A model generated the notes under the pieces. That model ran no database searches, was not told where the DNA came from, and saw only the letters and a list, made by a program, of their open reading frames with translations. DNA of 64,000 nucleotides. It comes from Sialis fuliginosa. Lineage: Eukaryota > Arthropoda > Insecta > Megaloptera > Sialidae. Below, piece after piece: positions 43,653-54,244 of the stretch. The stretch lies in NCBI GenBank assembly GCA_961205875.1, contig OY540821.1, forward strand, positions 1,240,001-1,304,000, written 5' to 3'. The translations under genes and the position numbers were made by a program. The stretch's first letter is position 1. The number at the start of each line of letters is the position of its first letter.

Positions 43653-44245
43653 TTTAGGGAAAATATTTGGTACAAAAGTTTCAGAATTTAGAGGGACAAT
43701 ATCAATGGAGGTAACAATTTTTACCTTGAGTGAAGATTTGTAGGTCATTTTGGGGTCAGCAAATTTTTTTCAAACGAAACCTATTTTTTTTTTAAATTCG
43801 TATTTTGCAGAAAAAAAGAAACAACTTTTGTCTCAAAAATTTTATAAAAATTTTAATTTTAACATTTTTTTTATATTTTGTTACATTAAAAAATTTTTTT
43901 TTTGATTTAAAAAATTATGAAATTATAAAAAAAAATTTTTTTTAAACTACATTTTTTCTCAAACATCTAAGATAATAATTTCAAAAATTTTGGTTACAAA
44001 AAAAATTTTTTGATGTAAAAAAAAAAAAATTACGTTAAAATTAGTTTTTTTTTTAATTTCAGACAAAAATTATTTCTAATTTTCTGTAAAATACAAATCT
44101 ACAAAAAATAACTAAGTTTCCATTTAAAAAAAAATTTGTTGAACCCAAAATGACCTTAAAACCTCCACTCAAGGTCAAAATTATTACCTTCATTAGGTTT
44201 GCCCGACTAAATCCTAAAATTTTTGTACCCAACATTTTCCGTAAA
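43653..44245. repeat. Foldback element interrupted in the duplicate by Gypsy-2
   Basis: The left arm (about 43653-43773) and right arm (about 44136-44245) are inverse with roughly three-quarters identity. An example is 'GTAGGTCATTTTGGGGTCAG' near 43740 against 'TGAACCCAAAATGACCTT' near 44140. The centre is poly-A/T. The duplicated flank of Gypsy-2 begins inside its right arm, at 44135. Confidence 0.6.
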
Positions 44246-46095
44246 AAGGTTAGGTTAGGTTAGGTTAGTTTTCCAGCCATTGTGATAAATTAACATTATC
44301 AATACTGAAGTGGACTTATAGTCCAGGAACATTAGGTTTTCACTGGGGAAAAATTCGCAATAAGCTGAATTTTTGTATAGGCCTTCATTTTGTCTTTATA
44401 AATAAGGTATCAAAAGTCCCCAACAATCCCATGCGAGCATACTTTTTTACAGCCCACAAAAGGTGCTAACAATTAGTTTTAAGTAAATATCTCTGTATCT
44501 ATTATTGGTTCTATGACTAAAATAGTTATTAGCAAATATAAATTTTAGAAAATTACCTACAATAAAGATCTTACAATTTTTTTCGTACAAGTAATCGTTT
44601 TCGCTTATTAAGAGGGTATTCTAGTCTAAAAATGTAAAAATATAAAACAAATTTTTGTATTTTATCAATAAACAGTGTTTCAAAAATATGTGTTCAAAAC
44701 CCTATACCTCAATTCCAAAAACTGACGGAGTTACAACGATTTGAAGATGATGCGTAGCATTGAATAGCCAGCTACATATGTATAAACTTTGAACGCGTTT
44801 TTTTCGAAACTGAAAACTGAAAATGGCTGCCATAATATCACAAGATCTACTGAACCAATTGACTTTAAATTTTCTGTGTATATACCTTCAGTACACATGT
44901 TTTTAGCACCGTTAGCAGAATTGAGTCAAAAACATTTTTTTATTATACAATAAAAAAATGTTTTTGACTCAATTCAACAAAAATTATAGATAACTTGTAT
45001 CTAATTTTTTTTATTTCAAATACGTACCGTTTAAAAAATAATTCGTTAAAATCAAAAATTAAAGAAAATCGATTACCTATTTCCTAAAAAAAATTTTTCG
45101 GGAGAAACAGAACATAAATTATAGATAAAAGTTCTATCTACAACTTTAATATAAAACATTTTTTTTACTGCGCACCGTTTCAAAAATAATTCGAAAAATT
45201 CAAAAATTGACATCAGTAAACATCCGTTTCCGGTTTGTGTGATGGTTTTCAAAAATAGGAGGTGCACATCTAGAGTATATAAGAACCTTAAGTTTAAAAT
45301 TTCATACCTGTAAGTCTCACTGTTTTGGCTGTAGAGCGTTCACAGACACACACACACAGATACGTCATTGAGATAATGGCCGTACGAGATTCAGGGACCC
45401 TCAAAACGTGTAATTCCGTTAAAATCTCGAGTTCGACAGTTAAAATTATATTATCTACTTCAAATAAATAATACAGTAAATTTTGTATTTATTTTTTTAA
45501 TCTTTTCCATTGTAATTATTCTTCAATGGCTTCATAATTATTAAGTGTAGTAACGTTTTAGGGTTCAATTGCTTTTAATAATTTCATTTAACCTTTAATT
45601 GGTTCGGTAGAATGACCTGTAGGTGCTCGGAAACGTAAACACCGCTATACTAAATAAATAAATTTAATTTTAATTACACTATTACACTATGTCTTTACAA
45701 AAACTGGTACTATATCTGTTAACGCCGATACCTTTTAGATTAAATTTTGAATTGAGCGCGCTACGCGATACCAGAGAGAGATGGCGTAATGTGCATTTGA
45801 AAAGTCGGCAGAAACGTTGAGTTAGTAATTAGTATCGGACGAGTATCTCAGCCGGGTGTGACCTGGACCGGCGAGATATATTGTCGCACATTTGAATACC
45901 AAATTTAAAATTACCAAATTTTATTACCTAAAATAAATTACCTAAAAAATAAATTACCAAAATATGTGAGTGAAAGTAACCGGTATTTTAAAGTTAAAAA
46001 AGTGTCATATCAAAAGGAGTACGACAGTGGTGTGCACAAGGAAAATCATCTGGCAGTCCGATCAAGGAGGTAAAACCCGCTACGTTCATTGTCCT
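44135..46095 (+). repeat. 1.96-kb direct duplication, left copy
   Basis: 44135-46096 equals 52224-54185 at a constant offset of 8089, with no difference noticed on line-by-line reading. It contains a TTAGG run (44247-44268), a 'GACTCAATTC' hairpin-prone stretch, a fragment of a Z-like repeat (45060-45440) and a moderately GC-rich end (45740-45880). A 43-codon frame from ATG 45692 has no recognisable product. No supported gene. Confidence 0.9.
44247..44268 (+). repeat. Interstitial TTAGG run (left copy)
   Basis: Four TTAGG units (AGGTTAGGTTAGGTTAGGTT). The sequence is the usual insect telomere repeat but is far too short to mark a telomere. It is duplicated at 52336-52357, and a CCTAA version lies at 699-714. 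Confidence 0.7.
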
Positions 46096-46837
46096 TATTA
46101 CCACTATCGGTAAATAGAAATAGTTTGCCTCGGCGTAGCACAGTGGAGACGGGGTGGTTCGACGTTCGGGCGGACAGGAAGGGAGTGTCGAGGTGCCAGA
46201 AGGGCGCCACGTAATTTTAATCTAAAACTACGAAAAATAAAATATATAGGTTCAATAATAAAAGTATATTCAAAAAAAATATATCAATAAAAAAAAAAAA
46301 AATATATATACACAACAACCAGAGTAAAGTTCGCAATATTCTGCTCACAAAAAAAAAGAAATATAACAAACAAAAATAGTCACTGATGGCTTCGGCAGCC
46401 TCAAGCCGTTACACCTCCAACGAGCAGATCCTGGATCACCAGAAAGGGAAATTAGGTGGACCACCACTCCTAAAATCCTCGTTCCGCGACGTTGGTAATC
46501 TCCGAGCTGGCTCGGACTCTTCTTCAAGCCGAAGACAGAGCGTACCACCAACACTGCGTAACTTCTCGGTCGCTGGATGATAGCTAGCTTGGCTCGCCGA
46601 AAATAAAATCACTGACAATATAATACAGAAAATATGTACCTTTATGAAACACTGCAGACTGTAGCACGAAACCCTGGCTGTCTACTCAGTCACTACTGAA
46701 TAGTTACTGAATTCTCTCCATTTTTGGGCCGGCTTTTATATCAGTAGTTATATAATTTATTTGATAAAATTGATCGAAGTATGATTAAAACTTATGTAAT
46801 AGATTAAAATAACGATGTTTCATTCTGTGCTGTCACA
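46096..46837 (-). repeat. Gypsy-2 3' LTR (742 bp)
   Basis: Equals 51482-52223 at offset 5386. On the - strand it begins TGTGACAG and ends GGTAATA, so the terminal CA is TA. A TATAAAAG motif lies at 46733-46740. Open frames inside (46345-46618) are identical to ones in the other LTR and simply reflect the repeat. Confidence 0.92.
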
Positions 46838-49800
46838 GAATCTCCCCCTCTTCTTCGGGGCGATTTTCATCGAAAATCGAATCTGGTGGGTGAGCCTTCA
46901 AATCCTTGACGTGCCAGTTTCCTCTACTTCTCCCATCTTCATCCATCAACTCATACGTCCACGTTGAGACCTTTTTCTTGATCACAAATGGACCGGTAAA
47001 CTTAGGAGCGAGTTTGGCGGAAAAATGTCGTGTGGCATCCGAAAGCACGTAGTTCTTCTTCCAGACTCTGTCCCCGACAGAATAGGTGATTGGTCTTCTT
47101 CGGAGGTTATAGCGATTAGCCGATTTTTGATGAGCGGCTAATAAACGTTGGTTGATATTGTCATATATGGTCTTGAACATATTTTCTCGGTTATCGTGAA
47201 CGTCTTCGGCAGCAGGAACTTTCATCGAGAAACTTCGTCCATCTGCCATCATCTCACGACCGAAATTGACAAAATACGGAGTGTGGCCAGTAACTTCATG
47301 TTTAGATGTTCTTAAGGCACACGCAACCTTGGGTAGATGTTCATCCCATCTTCTTTGATCGTCTTTGATGTAAGAAGAAATCATCGTCTTTACTACTCTG
47401 TTCACTCTTTCAGCAGGATTGGCTTGCGGATGATATGCAGCGTTGAACAGAATCTTGGAACCGTATTTCTTCGTCATATTCATGAATTCTTTACTTCGGT
47501 ATTGAACTCCATTATCACATATAATGTATTCAGGCACTCCAAACATCATGAAAACTTCATCTTCTATCTTCTCACAGACCTTCTTTGCCGTCGCATTCCG
47601 CAACGCGAAAAGAAGTGTAAACTTACTAAAACAATCTGTGACGACTAAAATATAGCAATGACCCTTCGTAGATCTGGGTAAAGGTCCCATGATGTCGGTG
47701 CAAATGGTTCGCCACGGTTGTGTAATGGTATGTCGTTGACCCATCAGTCCTGGTTGTGCTCGCTGCTCAACCTTGTGCTGAATGCAAGTGCGACATCCAC
47801 GAACATACCTCGTGACATCAGCTCGCATTTTCGGCCAGTAGTACTGTTGAGCCAGTCGTGAGAATGTTTTGTAGATACCCATGTGTCCAGAAGTTGGTGC
47901 GTCGTGACTGTCTTCTAACACTTGGGAACGACACTCTTTCGGTACGACCATTCTCCACGAACTGCTTGCCTCATTGTTCACTGATGCGACATGTTTAAAA
48001 AGTACGCCATCTTCGACTCGCCAATCTTTCATCGACAACGGCGTTTTCTGAACTTTGTCCATTGTTCTGAGATACCACTTGTCTTTGACATCAGCGGGTA
48101 TCTCCAGAAAGTCAACGTTAACAGATCTTGACAAAGCATCCGGTACCACGTTGTCCTTGCCTTTTCGATGTATGATGTCGAACGTATATTGTTGGAGACG
48201 AACTGCCCACCGAGCTAATCTTCCTGTTGGGTCTTTTAGGTTATGAAGCCAAATGAGAGAGTGGTGGTCAGTGATCACCGTAAACCTGGAGCCTTCCAAA
48301 TATGGCCTAAACTTCTCCACGGCCCATATCACTGCCAAGCATTCTCTCTCGGTGGTGGAATAATTACGTTCGGCTCGATTGAGGGATCGGCTTGCGTAAC
48401 AAATAACGTGTTCGCCGTCTGCATGGTGTTGTGTTAATACAGCACCGATGCCATATCCACTAGCGTCGGTCTGCACCACGAATGGTATGTCAAAATCAGG
48501 GCATGTCAAAATTGGTGCTGCTACCAATGCTTCCTTTATCTTGTGGAATGACGCCTCACACTCGGGGGACCACATCCACTTTTTATTCTTCTTCAGAAGA
48601 TCGGTCATCGGAGCGATAATAGAAGAAAAGTTCGGTATGAATCTTCTATACCACGAAGCCATTCCTATGATTCTCCGGACTTCCGAAATATTGCTTGGAG
48701 ATTTAATGTCCAAAATGGCAGCCACTTTATCGGGATCCACATGTAGACCTTGTCGATTAACAATGTACCCTAGGTAACGCAGTTCCGATCGACAGATCAT
48801 ACATTTGTCCTTACTCAATGACAAGCCTGCCTTTATAAGACGTTGGAATATCTCTTCTAGGACCTTGAGATGTTCTTCGAATGTAGGTGTCACCACAATT
48901 ATATCGTCAAGATATACAAATACGTATGGCTCTAGTTCGGGACCCAAGACGGTATCAATCAGGCGTTGCCACGTAGCCGGGGCGTTGTGAAGCCCGAATG
49001 GCATTCGACGAAACTGGAAAAGTCCTCGTCCTGGTACTGTGAATGCCGTTTTGTCCCTACTTGCTTCTGCCACAGGTATTTGCCAATACGCAGATTTTAA
49101 ATCTAGCGAAGACAGAAATTGTGCGTTCCTCAATTTATCTAGGATGGCACTAATGTATGGCAGAGGATAAGCATCTCGTCGTGTTACACTGTTCAATTTT
49201 CTGTAATCGACACAGAAACGATAGCCGCCGTCCTTCTTCTTCACCAACAAGATTGGTGACGACCACGCGCTTGTTGAAGGTTCTACGATGCCATTCTCTA
49301 GCATCTGCTGTAGTTCTAAGTCGATTTGCTGCTGGATCTTCGGTGATACAGGATAATATCTTTGTTTTATCGGAGATGAATTAACAATGATGGTATGCTC
49401 TACCAGTGACGTACATCCTAATTTGTTGGACACTTGTGGAAAATAAGCCTCCAGTAACGTGTTCAATCTAGCTTGATCAGGTGGGTCTAGATCTGTTGGT
49501 TCTTGGCATCTTGGAGGAATATCGACCACGTCTACGTATTCGTCCGCTAGGAAACATACCCCTCTACGCACGTCCGGTACGATCCCCATTGTACGCCAAA
49601 AGTCTAACCCAAGAAGCAAGGTTGGCTTAAGATTTGGAACAACCAAGATATCTACAAGCTTCGTCTGACGTTGAACGGTAATTGGAGTCTGCACTACCCC
49701 AATACTCTGTACTTGCTCTCCATTCGCGACTGTGCAATTGGAAAGACAACTTCGATCGATGCACAGGCCAAGACCTTCAAGAATGGACCATCCCTTCTTG

Positions 49801-50012
49801 TTCACAATTGACCGTGATGCACCTGAGTCAAGAAGTCCATACATACTTCGACCAAGTACGTTGATCTTGAGGTAAGGTCTATCATCACCATCCATTTGAG
49901 ATAACAATAAGTCGATTTTAGTCTTCGTTGCAGATGTTTGTCTCTCAGCCGACTTGTGGGAAGATTTTGAGGTCATCATACGGCTGTCTAATGACCCGTA
50001 TTGTCGTTTTTT
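46833..50012 (-). CDS. pol: Gypsy-2 pol polyprotein (protease, reverse transcriptase, RNase H, integrase)
   Basis: Expressed by -1 frameshift from gag at 50006-50012; the pol frame is open across the heptamer. The first ATG is at 49979 and residues are numbered from it (1,048 residues). Protease YGLLDSGASRSIV with D51; reverse transcriptase with 'DYRKLNSVTRRDAYPLP', 'RMPFGLHNAPATWQ' and YLDD at 356-359; RNase H with 'TDASGYGIGAVL' and 'TDHHSLIW'; integrase with a zinc module ('HDAPTSGHMG' ... 'CRTCIQHK') and DDE residues in 'CTDIMGPLP', 'ICDNGVQY' and 'NPAERVNRVV'; C-terminal GPF/Y-like part ('APKFTGPFVIKKK'). No chromodomain. The last codons (EEEGEIL) overlap the polypurine tract and the TGA stop lies inside the 3' LTR. 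The frame is intact throughout. Confidence 0.97.
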   Translation of the reverse strand, partial: KKRQYGSLDSRMMTSKSSHKSAERQTSATKTKIDLLLSQMDGDDRPYLKINVLGRSMYGLLDSGASRSIVNKKGWSILEGLGLCIDRSCLSNCTVANGEQVQSIGVVQTPITVQRQTKLVDILVVPNLKPTLLLGLDFWRTMGIVPDVRRGVCFLADEYVDVVDIPPRCQEPTDLDPPDQARLNTLLEAYFPQVSNKLGCTSLVEHTIIVNSSPIKQRYYPVSPKIQQQIDLELQQMLENGIVEPSTSAWSSPILLVKKKDGGYRFCVDYRKLNSVTRRDAYPLPYISAILDKLRNAQFLSSLDLKSAYWQIPVAEASRDKTAFTVPGRGLFQFRRMPFGLHNAPATWQRLIDTVLGPELEPYVFVYLDDIIVVTPTFEEHLKVLEEIFQRLIKAGLSLSKDKCMICRSELRYLGYIVNRQGLHVDPDKVAAILDIKSPSNISEVRRIIGMASWYRRFIPNFSSIIAPMTDLLKKNKKWMWSPECEASFHKIKEALVAAPILTCPDFDIPFVVQTDASGYGIGAVLTQHHADGEHVICYASRSLNRAERNYSTTERECLAVIWAVEKFRPYLEGSRFTVITDHHSLIWLHNLKDPTGRLARWAVRLQQYTFDIIHRKGKDNVVPDALSRSVNVDFLEIPADVKDKWYLRTMDKVQKTPLSMKDWRVEDGVLFKHVASVNNEASSSWRMVVPKECRSQVLEDSHDAPTSGHMGIYKTFSRLAQQYYWPKMRADVTRYVRGCRTCIQHKVEQRAQPGLMGQRHTITQPWRTICTDIMGPLPRSTKGHCYILVVTDCFSKFTLLFALRNATAKKVCEKIEDEVFMMFGVPEYIICDNGVQYRSKEFMNMTKKYGSKILFNAAYHPQANPAERVNRVVKTMISSYIKDDQRRWDEHLPKVACALRTSKHEVTGHTPYFVNFGREMMADGRSFSMKVPAAEDVHDNRENMFKTIYDNINQRLLAAHQKSANRYNLRRRPITYSVGDRVWKKNYVLSDATRHFSAKLAPKFTGPFVIKKKVSTWTYELMDEDGRSRGNWHVKDLKAHPPDSIFDENRPEEEGEIL
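46841..46856 (-). other. Gypsy-2 polypurine tract
   Basis: On the - strand, GAAGAAGAGGGGGAGA lies 3 bp before the 3' LTR. It doubles as the codons for the acidic pol C-terminus. Confidence 0.8.
49946..49996 (-). promoter_or_regulatory. Predicted H-type pseudoknot downstream of the Gypsy-2 heptamer
   Basis: On the - strand stem 1 is GGTCAT (49996-49991) with ATGACC (49976-49971), extendable by a G-U pair. Stem 2 is CAGCCG (49986-49981, in the loop) with CGGCTG (49951-49946). The spacer after the heptamer is 9 nt; the loops are 4, 4 and 19 nt. The topology matches that at the Gypsy-1 site although the stem sequences differ. Found by eye, not computed. Confidence 0.7.
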
Positions 50013-51319
50013 GCTGAAGCCTTACGACTCTTGCAGCGAGGACAGGAACCCTTCACGACGTTTTTCTTTCCACAGCCGTAACAGAACATCGACCGCAGAG
50101 ACTGACAATTTTTAAATGCATGGCCGGATTTTTGACAGTTCCAGCATGCCTTGGACGATGGATTGTCAGCAACGGCGTTGACTGCATATGACTTCCCTCG
50201 ACTGGTACGATGGTAAGCCAGGTCGGGTTCCAGGAAACTACCCGAGGTGCTCGGCGTTCGGAACGACTCTACGGATGACTTGGTTCGTTCTAAGCGTCGT
50301 CCGTATGACAGCAACTCGTCAATGGTGTTGACCGTCACTAGACACAATCTCTCCTGGTAGAATGGGGAGATATTATTCATCAAAATCTTAAGTTTGGCAG
50401 ATTCTGTAACATTTTCGCTCAACCTAGCGAATAAGTTGACCATGACGGCGATGTATATGCCTATGGGCTCGTCCGGTCCTTGGGTCCTCTGCTTGATTTC
50501 GATCCACAAGCGGTCGTCGTAGTCGTAGGGCTGGAATTGCTCCTTTAGCTTCTGTCGAAGCCCCGCCCACGAACGGATGCTGTGACGCACTGCTCGAAAC
50601 CAGACCAATGCAGAGCCCGTAAACAGATCTACGGCTGAACTCCACAGTTGCACATCATCGATATTACGCGCGACTTTTAATTCGTCGACACGTTCAAGAA
50701 ACGCACACACACTAATGCTACCAGAATCACCACTGAACTTCAAGTCCCACTTTGACACTGGCACAGATTTACAATATTGATTATGTCTAAGTTTAACATC
50801 TAATTCTATTGGATCTAGATCCAGGATGGTCGTGTTATGAGCGTCATTACTGGCGGGGTTATTCAAATTTATGTGAGTTACATTTAACACATCATCAATG
50901 TTGGGGGCGGTTCCAACCTTTGATTCAAGATCCGCACCTAATGCTAAGATCTTGCTCAAAAGTTTGGACCGTCTTACCGCGTTATCTCGATCAGAATTAT
51001 CGAATCGATCGACCCTGTCAATCAGGTGAGCTAACTTAGACTCGATTTTTTTGTACTCCCCACTAGTTTTCTGCCCTTGAAATTGGCCAATCAAAACCGC
51101 GATTTCTTGGACTTTGTTACTGCAGGTTTCAAATTCCTCATCGAGATCGATATCGAATTGAGGGTAGGTCAGCGATTGGCCATCTTTCTCCCTTCGCAAC
51201 ACCTGCCGCAAACACTTGCGCATTTCCTCAACCGTACCGACCTCGACGAAACCTCTCACCAATAACTCATAACATAACTCATCCTTCGCTAACCTATCTA
51301 TGTCTAACTTATATGACAT
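49988..51319 (-). CDS. gag: Gypsy-2 gag (capsid/nucleocapsid)
   Basis: 443 residues from ATG 51319 (MSYKLDIDRLAKDELCYEL), chosen because it aligns with the Gypsy-1 start. An upstream in-frame ATG at 51376 would add 19 hydrophobic residues and is less likely. An N-terminal region precedes a retrotransposon gag domain ('VSKWDLKFSGDSG', 'ALVWFRAVRHSIRSW', 'EQFQPYDYDDRLWIEIKQRT'). Two zinc knuckles end the protein: CWNCQKSGHAFKNC (CCHC) and CYGCGKKNVVKGSCPRC. It assembles the particle and binds element RNA. Unlike Gypsy-1, the frame is unbroken. Confidence 0.95.
   Translation of the reverse strand: MSYKLDIDRLAKDELCYELLVRGFVEVGTVEEMRKCLRQVLRREKDGQSLTYPQFDIDLDEEFETCSNKVQEIAVLIGQFQGQKTSGEYKKIESKLAHLIDRVDRFDNSDRDNAVRRSKLLSKILALGADLESKVGTAPNIDDVLNVTHINLNNPASNDAHNTTILDLDPIELDVKLRHNQYCKSVPVSKWDLKFSGDSGSISVCAFLERVDELKVARNIDDVQLWSSAVDLFTGSALVWFRAVRHSIRSWAGLRQKLKEQFQPYDYDDRLWIEIKQRTQGPDEPIGIYIAVMVNLFARLSENVTESAKLKILMNNISPFYQERLCLVTVNTIDELLSYGRRLERTKSSVESFRTPSTSGSFLEPDLAYHRTSRGKSYAVNAVADNPSSKACWNCQKSGHAFKNCQSLRSMFCYGCGKKNVVKGSCPRCKSRKASAKNDNTGH
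50006..50012 (-). promoter_or_regulatory. Gypsy-2 -1 ribosomal frameshift heptamer
   Basis: A AAA AAC in the gag frame (GCA AAA AAC), six codons before the gag stop (GAC AAT ACG GGT CAT TAG follow). A -1 slip enters the pol frame without a stop. Same heptamer as Gypsy-1. Confidence 0.85.
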
Positions 51320-51457
51320 TATTGAAACTATATATATCAACAAAAATACAGTGAAACAAAACAAAAAAATTAACACAATTAGAAAAACGTACCCGCGACA
51401 CTACCTCCAATCGTCCGAACACACAAACGTTATCCACCTGCTCACGCAGTCGGCCAA

Positions 51458-51475
51458 GCCCCACGTTGGGCGCCA
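51458..51475 (-). other. Gypsy-2 primer-binding site (tRNA-Lys type)
   Basis: The - strand reads TGGCGCCCAACGTGGGGC, the same 18-mer as in Gypsy-1, six bases after the 5' LTR end at 51482. Confidence 0.87.
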
Positions 51476-51481
51476 AAATTC

Positions 51482-52223
51482 TATTACCACTATCGGTAAA
51501 TAGAAATAGTTTGCCTCGGCGTAGCACAGTGGAGACGGGGTGGTTCGACGTTCGGGCGGACAGGAAGGGAGTGTCGAGGTGCCAGAAGGGCGCCACGTAA
51601 TTTTAATCTAAAACTACGAAAAATAAAATATATAGGTTCAATAATAAAAGTATATTCAAAAAAAATATATCAATAAAAAAAAAAAAAATATATATACACA
51701 ACAACCAGAGTAAAGTTCGCAATATTCTGCTCACAAAAAAAAAGAAATATAACAAACAAAAATAGTCACTGATGGCTTCGGCAGCCTCAAGCCGTTACAC
51801 CTCCAACGAGCAGATCCTGGATCACCAGAAAGGGAAATTAGGTGGACCACCACTCCTAAAATCCTCGTTCCGCGACGTTGGTAATCTCCGAGCTGGCTCG
51901 GACTCTTCTTCAAGCCGAAGACAGAGCGTACCACCAACACTGCGTAACTTCTCGGTCGCTGGATGATAGCTAGCTTGGCTCGCCGAAAATAAAATCACTG
52001 ACAATATAATACAGAAAATATGTACCTTTATGAAACACTGCAGACTGTAGCACGAAACCCTGGCTGTCTACTCAGTCACTACTGAATAGTTACTGAATTC
52101 TCTCCATTTTTGGGCCGGCTTTTATATCAGTAGTTATATAATTTATTTGATAAAATTGATCGAAGTATGATTAAAACTTATGTAATAGATTAAAATAACG
52201 ATGTTTCATTCTGTGCTGTCACA
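51482..52223 (-). repeat. Gypsy-2 5' LTR (742 bp)
   Basis: Identical by eye to 46096-46837. The - strand starts TGTGACAG at 52223. TATAAAAG at 52119-52126 (about 100 bp in) is a plausible promoter motif. Confidence 0.92.
52119..52126 (-). promoter_or_regulatory. Putative TATA box of the Gypsy-2 5' LTR
   Basis: TATAAAAG on the - strand, followed downstream by a GC-rich GCCGGCCC. The call is from motif and position only. Confidence 0.4.
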
Positions 52224-54185
52224 TTTGTTGAACCCAAAATGACCTTAAAACCTCCACTCAAGGTCAAAATTATTACCTTCATTAGGTTTGCCCGACTAAA
52301 TCCTAAAATTTTTGTACCCAACATTTTCCGTAAAAAGGTTAGGTTAGGTTAGGTTAGTTTTCCAGCCATTGTGATAAATTAACATTATCAATACTGAAGT
52401 GGACTTATAGTCCAGGAACATTAGGTTTTCACTGGGGAAAAATTCGCAATAAGCTGAATTTTTGTATAGGCCTTCATTTTGTCTTTATAAATAAGGTATC
52501 AAAAGTCCCCAACAATCCCATGCGAGCATACTTTTTTACAGCCCACAAAAGGTGCTAACAATTAGTTTTAAGTAAATATCTCTGTATCTATTATTGGTTC
52601 TATGACTAAAATAGTTATTAGCAAATATAAATTTTAGAAAATTACCTACAATAAAGATCTTACAATTTTTTTCGTACAAGTAATCGTTTTCGCTTATTAA
52701 GAGGGTATTCTAGTCTAAAAATGTAAAAATATAAAACAAATTTTTGTATTTTATCAATAAACAGTGTTTCAAAAATATGTGTTCAAAACCCTATACCTCA
52801 ATTCCAAAAACTGACGGAGTTACAACGATTTGAAGATGATGCGTAGCATTGAATAGCCAGCTACATATGTATAAACTTTGAACGCGTTTTTTTCGAAACT
52901 GAAAACTGAAAATGGCTGCCATAATATCACAAGATCTACTGAACCAATTGACTTTAAATTTTCTGTGTATATACCTTCAGTACACATGTTTTTAGCACCG
53001 TTAGCAGAATTGAGTCAAAAACATTTTTTTATTATACAATAAAAAAATGTTTTTGACTCAATTCAACAAAAATTATAGATAACTTGTATCTAATTTTTTT
53101 TATTTCAAATACGTACCGTTTAAAAAATAATTCGTTAAAATCAAAAATTAAAGAAAATCGATTACCTATTTCCTAAAAAAAATTTTTCGGGAGAAACAGA
53201 ACATAAATTATAGATAAAAGTTCTATCTACAACTTTAATATAAAACATTTTTTTTACTGCGCACCGTTTCAAAAATAATTCGAAAAATTCAAAAATTGAC
53301 ATCAGTAAACATCCGTTTCCGGTTTGTGTGATGGTTTTCAAAAATAGGAGGTGCACATCTAGAGTATATAAGAACCTTAAGTTTAAAATTTCATACCTGT
53401 AAGTCTCACTGTTTTGGCTGTAGAGCGTTCACAGACACACACACACAGATACGTCATTGAGATAATGGCCGTACGAGATTCAGGGACCCTCAAAACGTGT
53501 AATTCCGTTAAAATCTCGAGTTCGACAGTTAAAATTATATTATCTACTTCAAATAAATAATACAGTAAATTTTGTATTTATTTTTTTAATCTTTTCCATT
53601 GTAATTATTCTTCAATGGCTTCATAATTATTAAGTGTAGTAACGTTTTAGGGTTCAATTGCTTTTAATAATTTCATTTAACCTTTAATTGGTTCGGTAGA
53701 ATGACCTGTAGGTGCTCGGAAACGTAAACACCGCTATACTAAATAAATAAATTTAATTTTAATTACACTATTACACTATGTCTTTACAAAAACTGGTACT
53801 ATATCTGTTAACGCCGATACCTTTTAGATTAAATTTTGAATTGAGCGCGCTACGCGATACCAGAGAGAGATGGCGTAATGTGCATTTGAAAAGTCGGCAG
53901 AAACGTTGAGTTAGTAATTAGTATCGGACGAGTATCTCAGCCGGGTGTGACCTGGACCGGCGAGATATATTGTCGCACATTTGAATACCAAATTTAAAAT
54001 TACCAAATTTTATTACCTAAAATAAATTACCTAAAAAATAAATTACCAAAATATGTGAGTGAAAGTAACCGGTATTTTAAAGTTAAAAAAGTGTCATATC
54101 AAAAGGAGTACGACAGTGGTGTGCACAAGGAAAATCATCTGGCAGTCCGATCAAGGAGGTAAAACCCGCTACGTTCATTGTCCTT
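52224..54185 (+). repeat. 1.96-kb direct duplication, right copy
   Basis: Equal to 44135-46096. It starts exactly at the outer edge of the Gypsy-2 5' LTR, in the middle of what is a foldback arm in the left copy. It continues without a break into unique sequence (54186 onward). So the right copy keeps the natural downstream context and the left copy keeps the natural upstream context. Confidence 0.9.
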
Positions 54186-54204
54186 TAAAACCTTCCTATT
54201 ACAG

Positions 54205-54244
54205 GGATCGTGGCTGGGCAAACCCCGCCAGAGCAGACAAAAAG
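54205..54244 (+). other. Exon-like segment with splice-site-like borders
   Basis: 'CCTTCCTATTACAG' upstream resembles a 3' splice site and 'AAAAAG|GTGAGTC' at 54239-54251 matches a strong 5' splice site. The 40 bp between are GC-rich for the region. No encoded domain is recognised. The open frame across it (54059-54547) reads through the putative donor and has no known motif. It could be a small exon of a host gene or of a long non-coding RNA, or coincidence. Confidence 0.2.

Larger units (their letters stand above)
46096..52223 (-). mobile_element. Gypsy-2: complete Ty3/Gypsy LTR retrotransposon
   Basis: Read on the - strand: 5' LTR, tRNA-Lys primer site, short leader, intact gag, -1 frameshift site, intact pol, polypurine tract, 3' LTR. 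The LTRs show no difference by eye, and gag and pol have no stops, so the copy is young and may be competent. No env. It is related to Gypsy-1 over gag and pol but has unrelated LTRs. Its flanks do not share a target duplication (left ...GTCCT, right TTTGT...). Confidence 0.95.

Noticed and set aside
44247..44268. TTAGG run as a sign of a telomere or subtelomere
   Set aside because: Only about four units, internal to a duplicated segment and surrounded by ordinary repeats.
46345..46618. Three overlapping open frames, repeated exactly at 51731-52004
   Set aside because: They lie inside the two identical LTRs of Gypsy-2 and occur on both strands; no recognisable protein.
47337..51265. + strand frames up to 109 codons across Gypsy-2
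   Set aside because: Antisense shadows of gag and pol.
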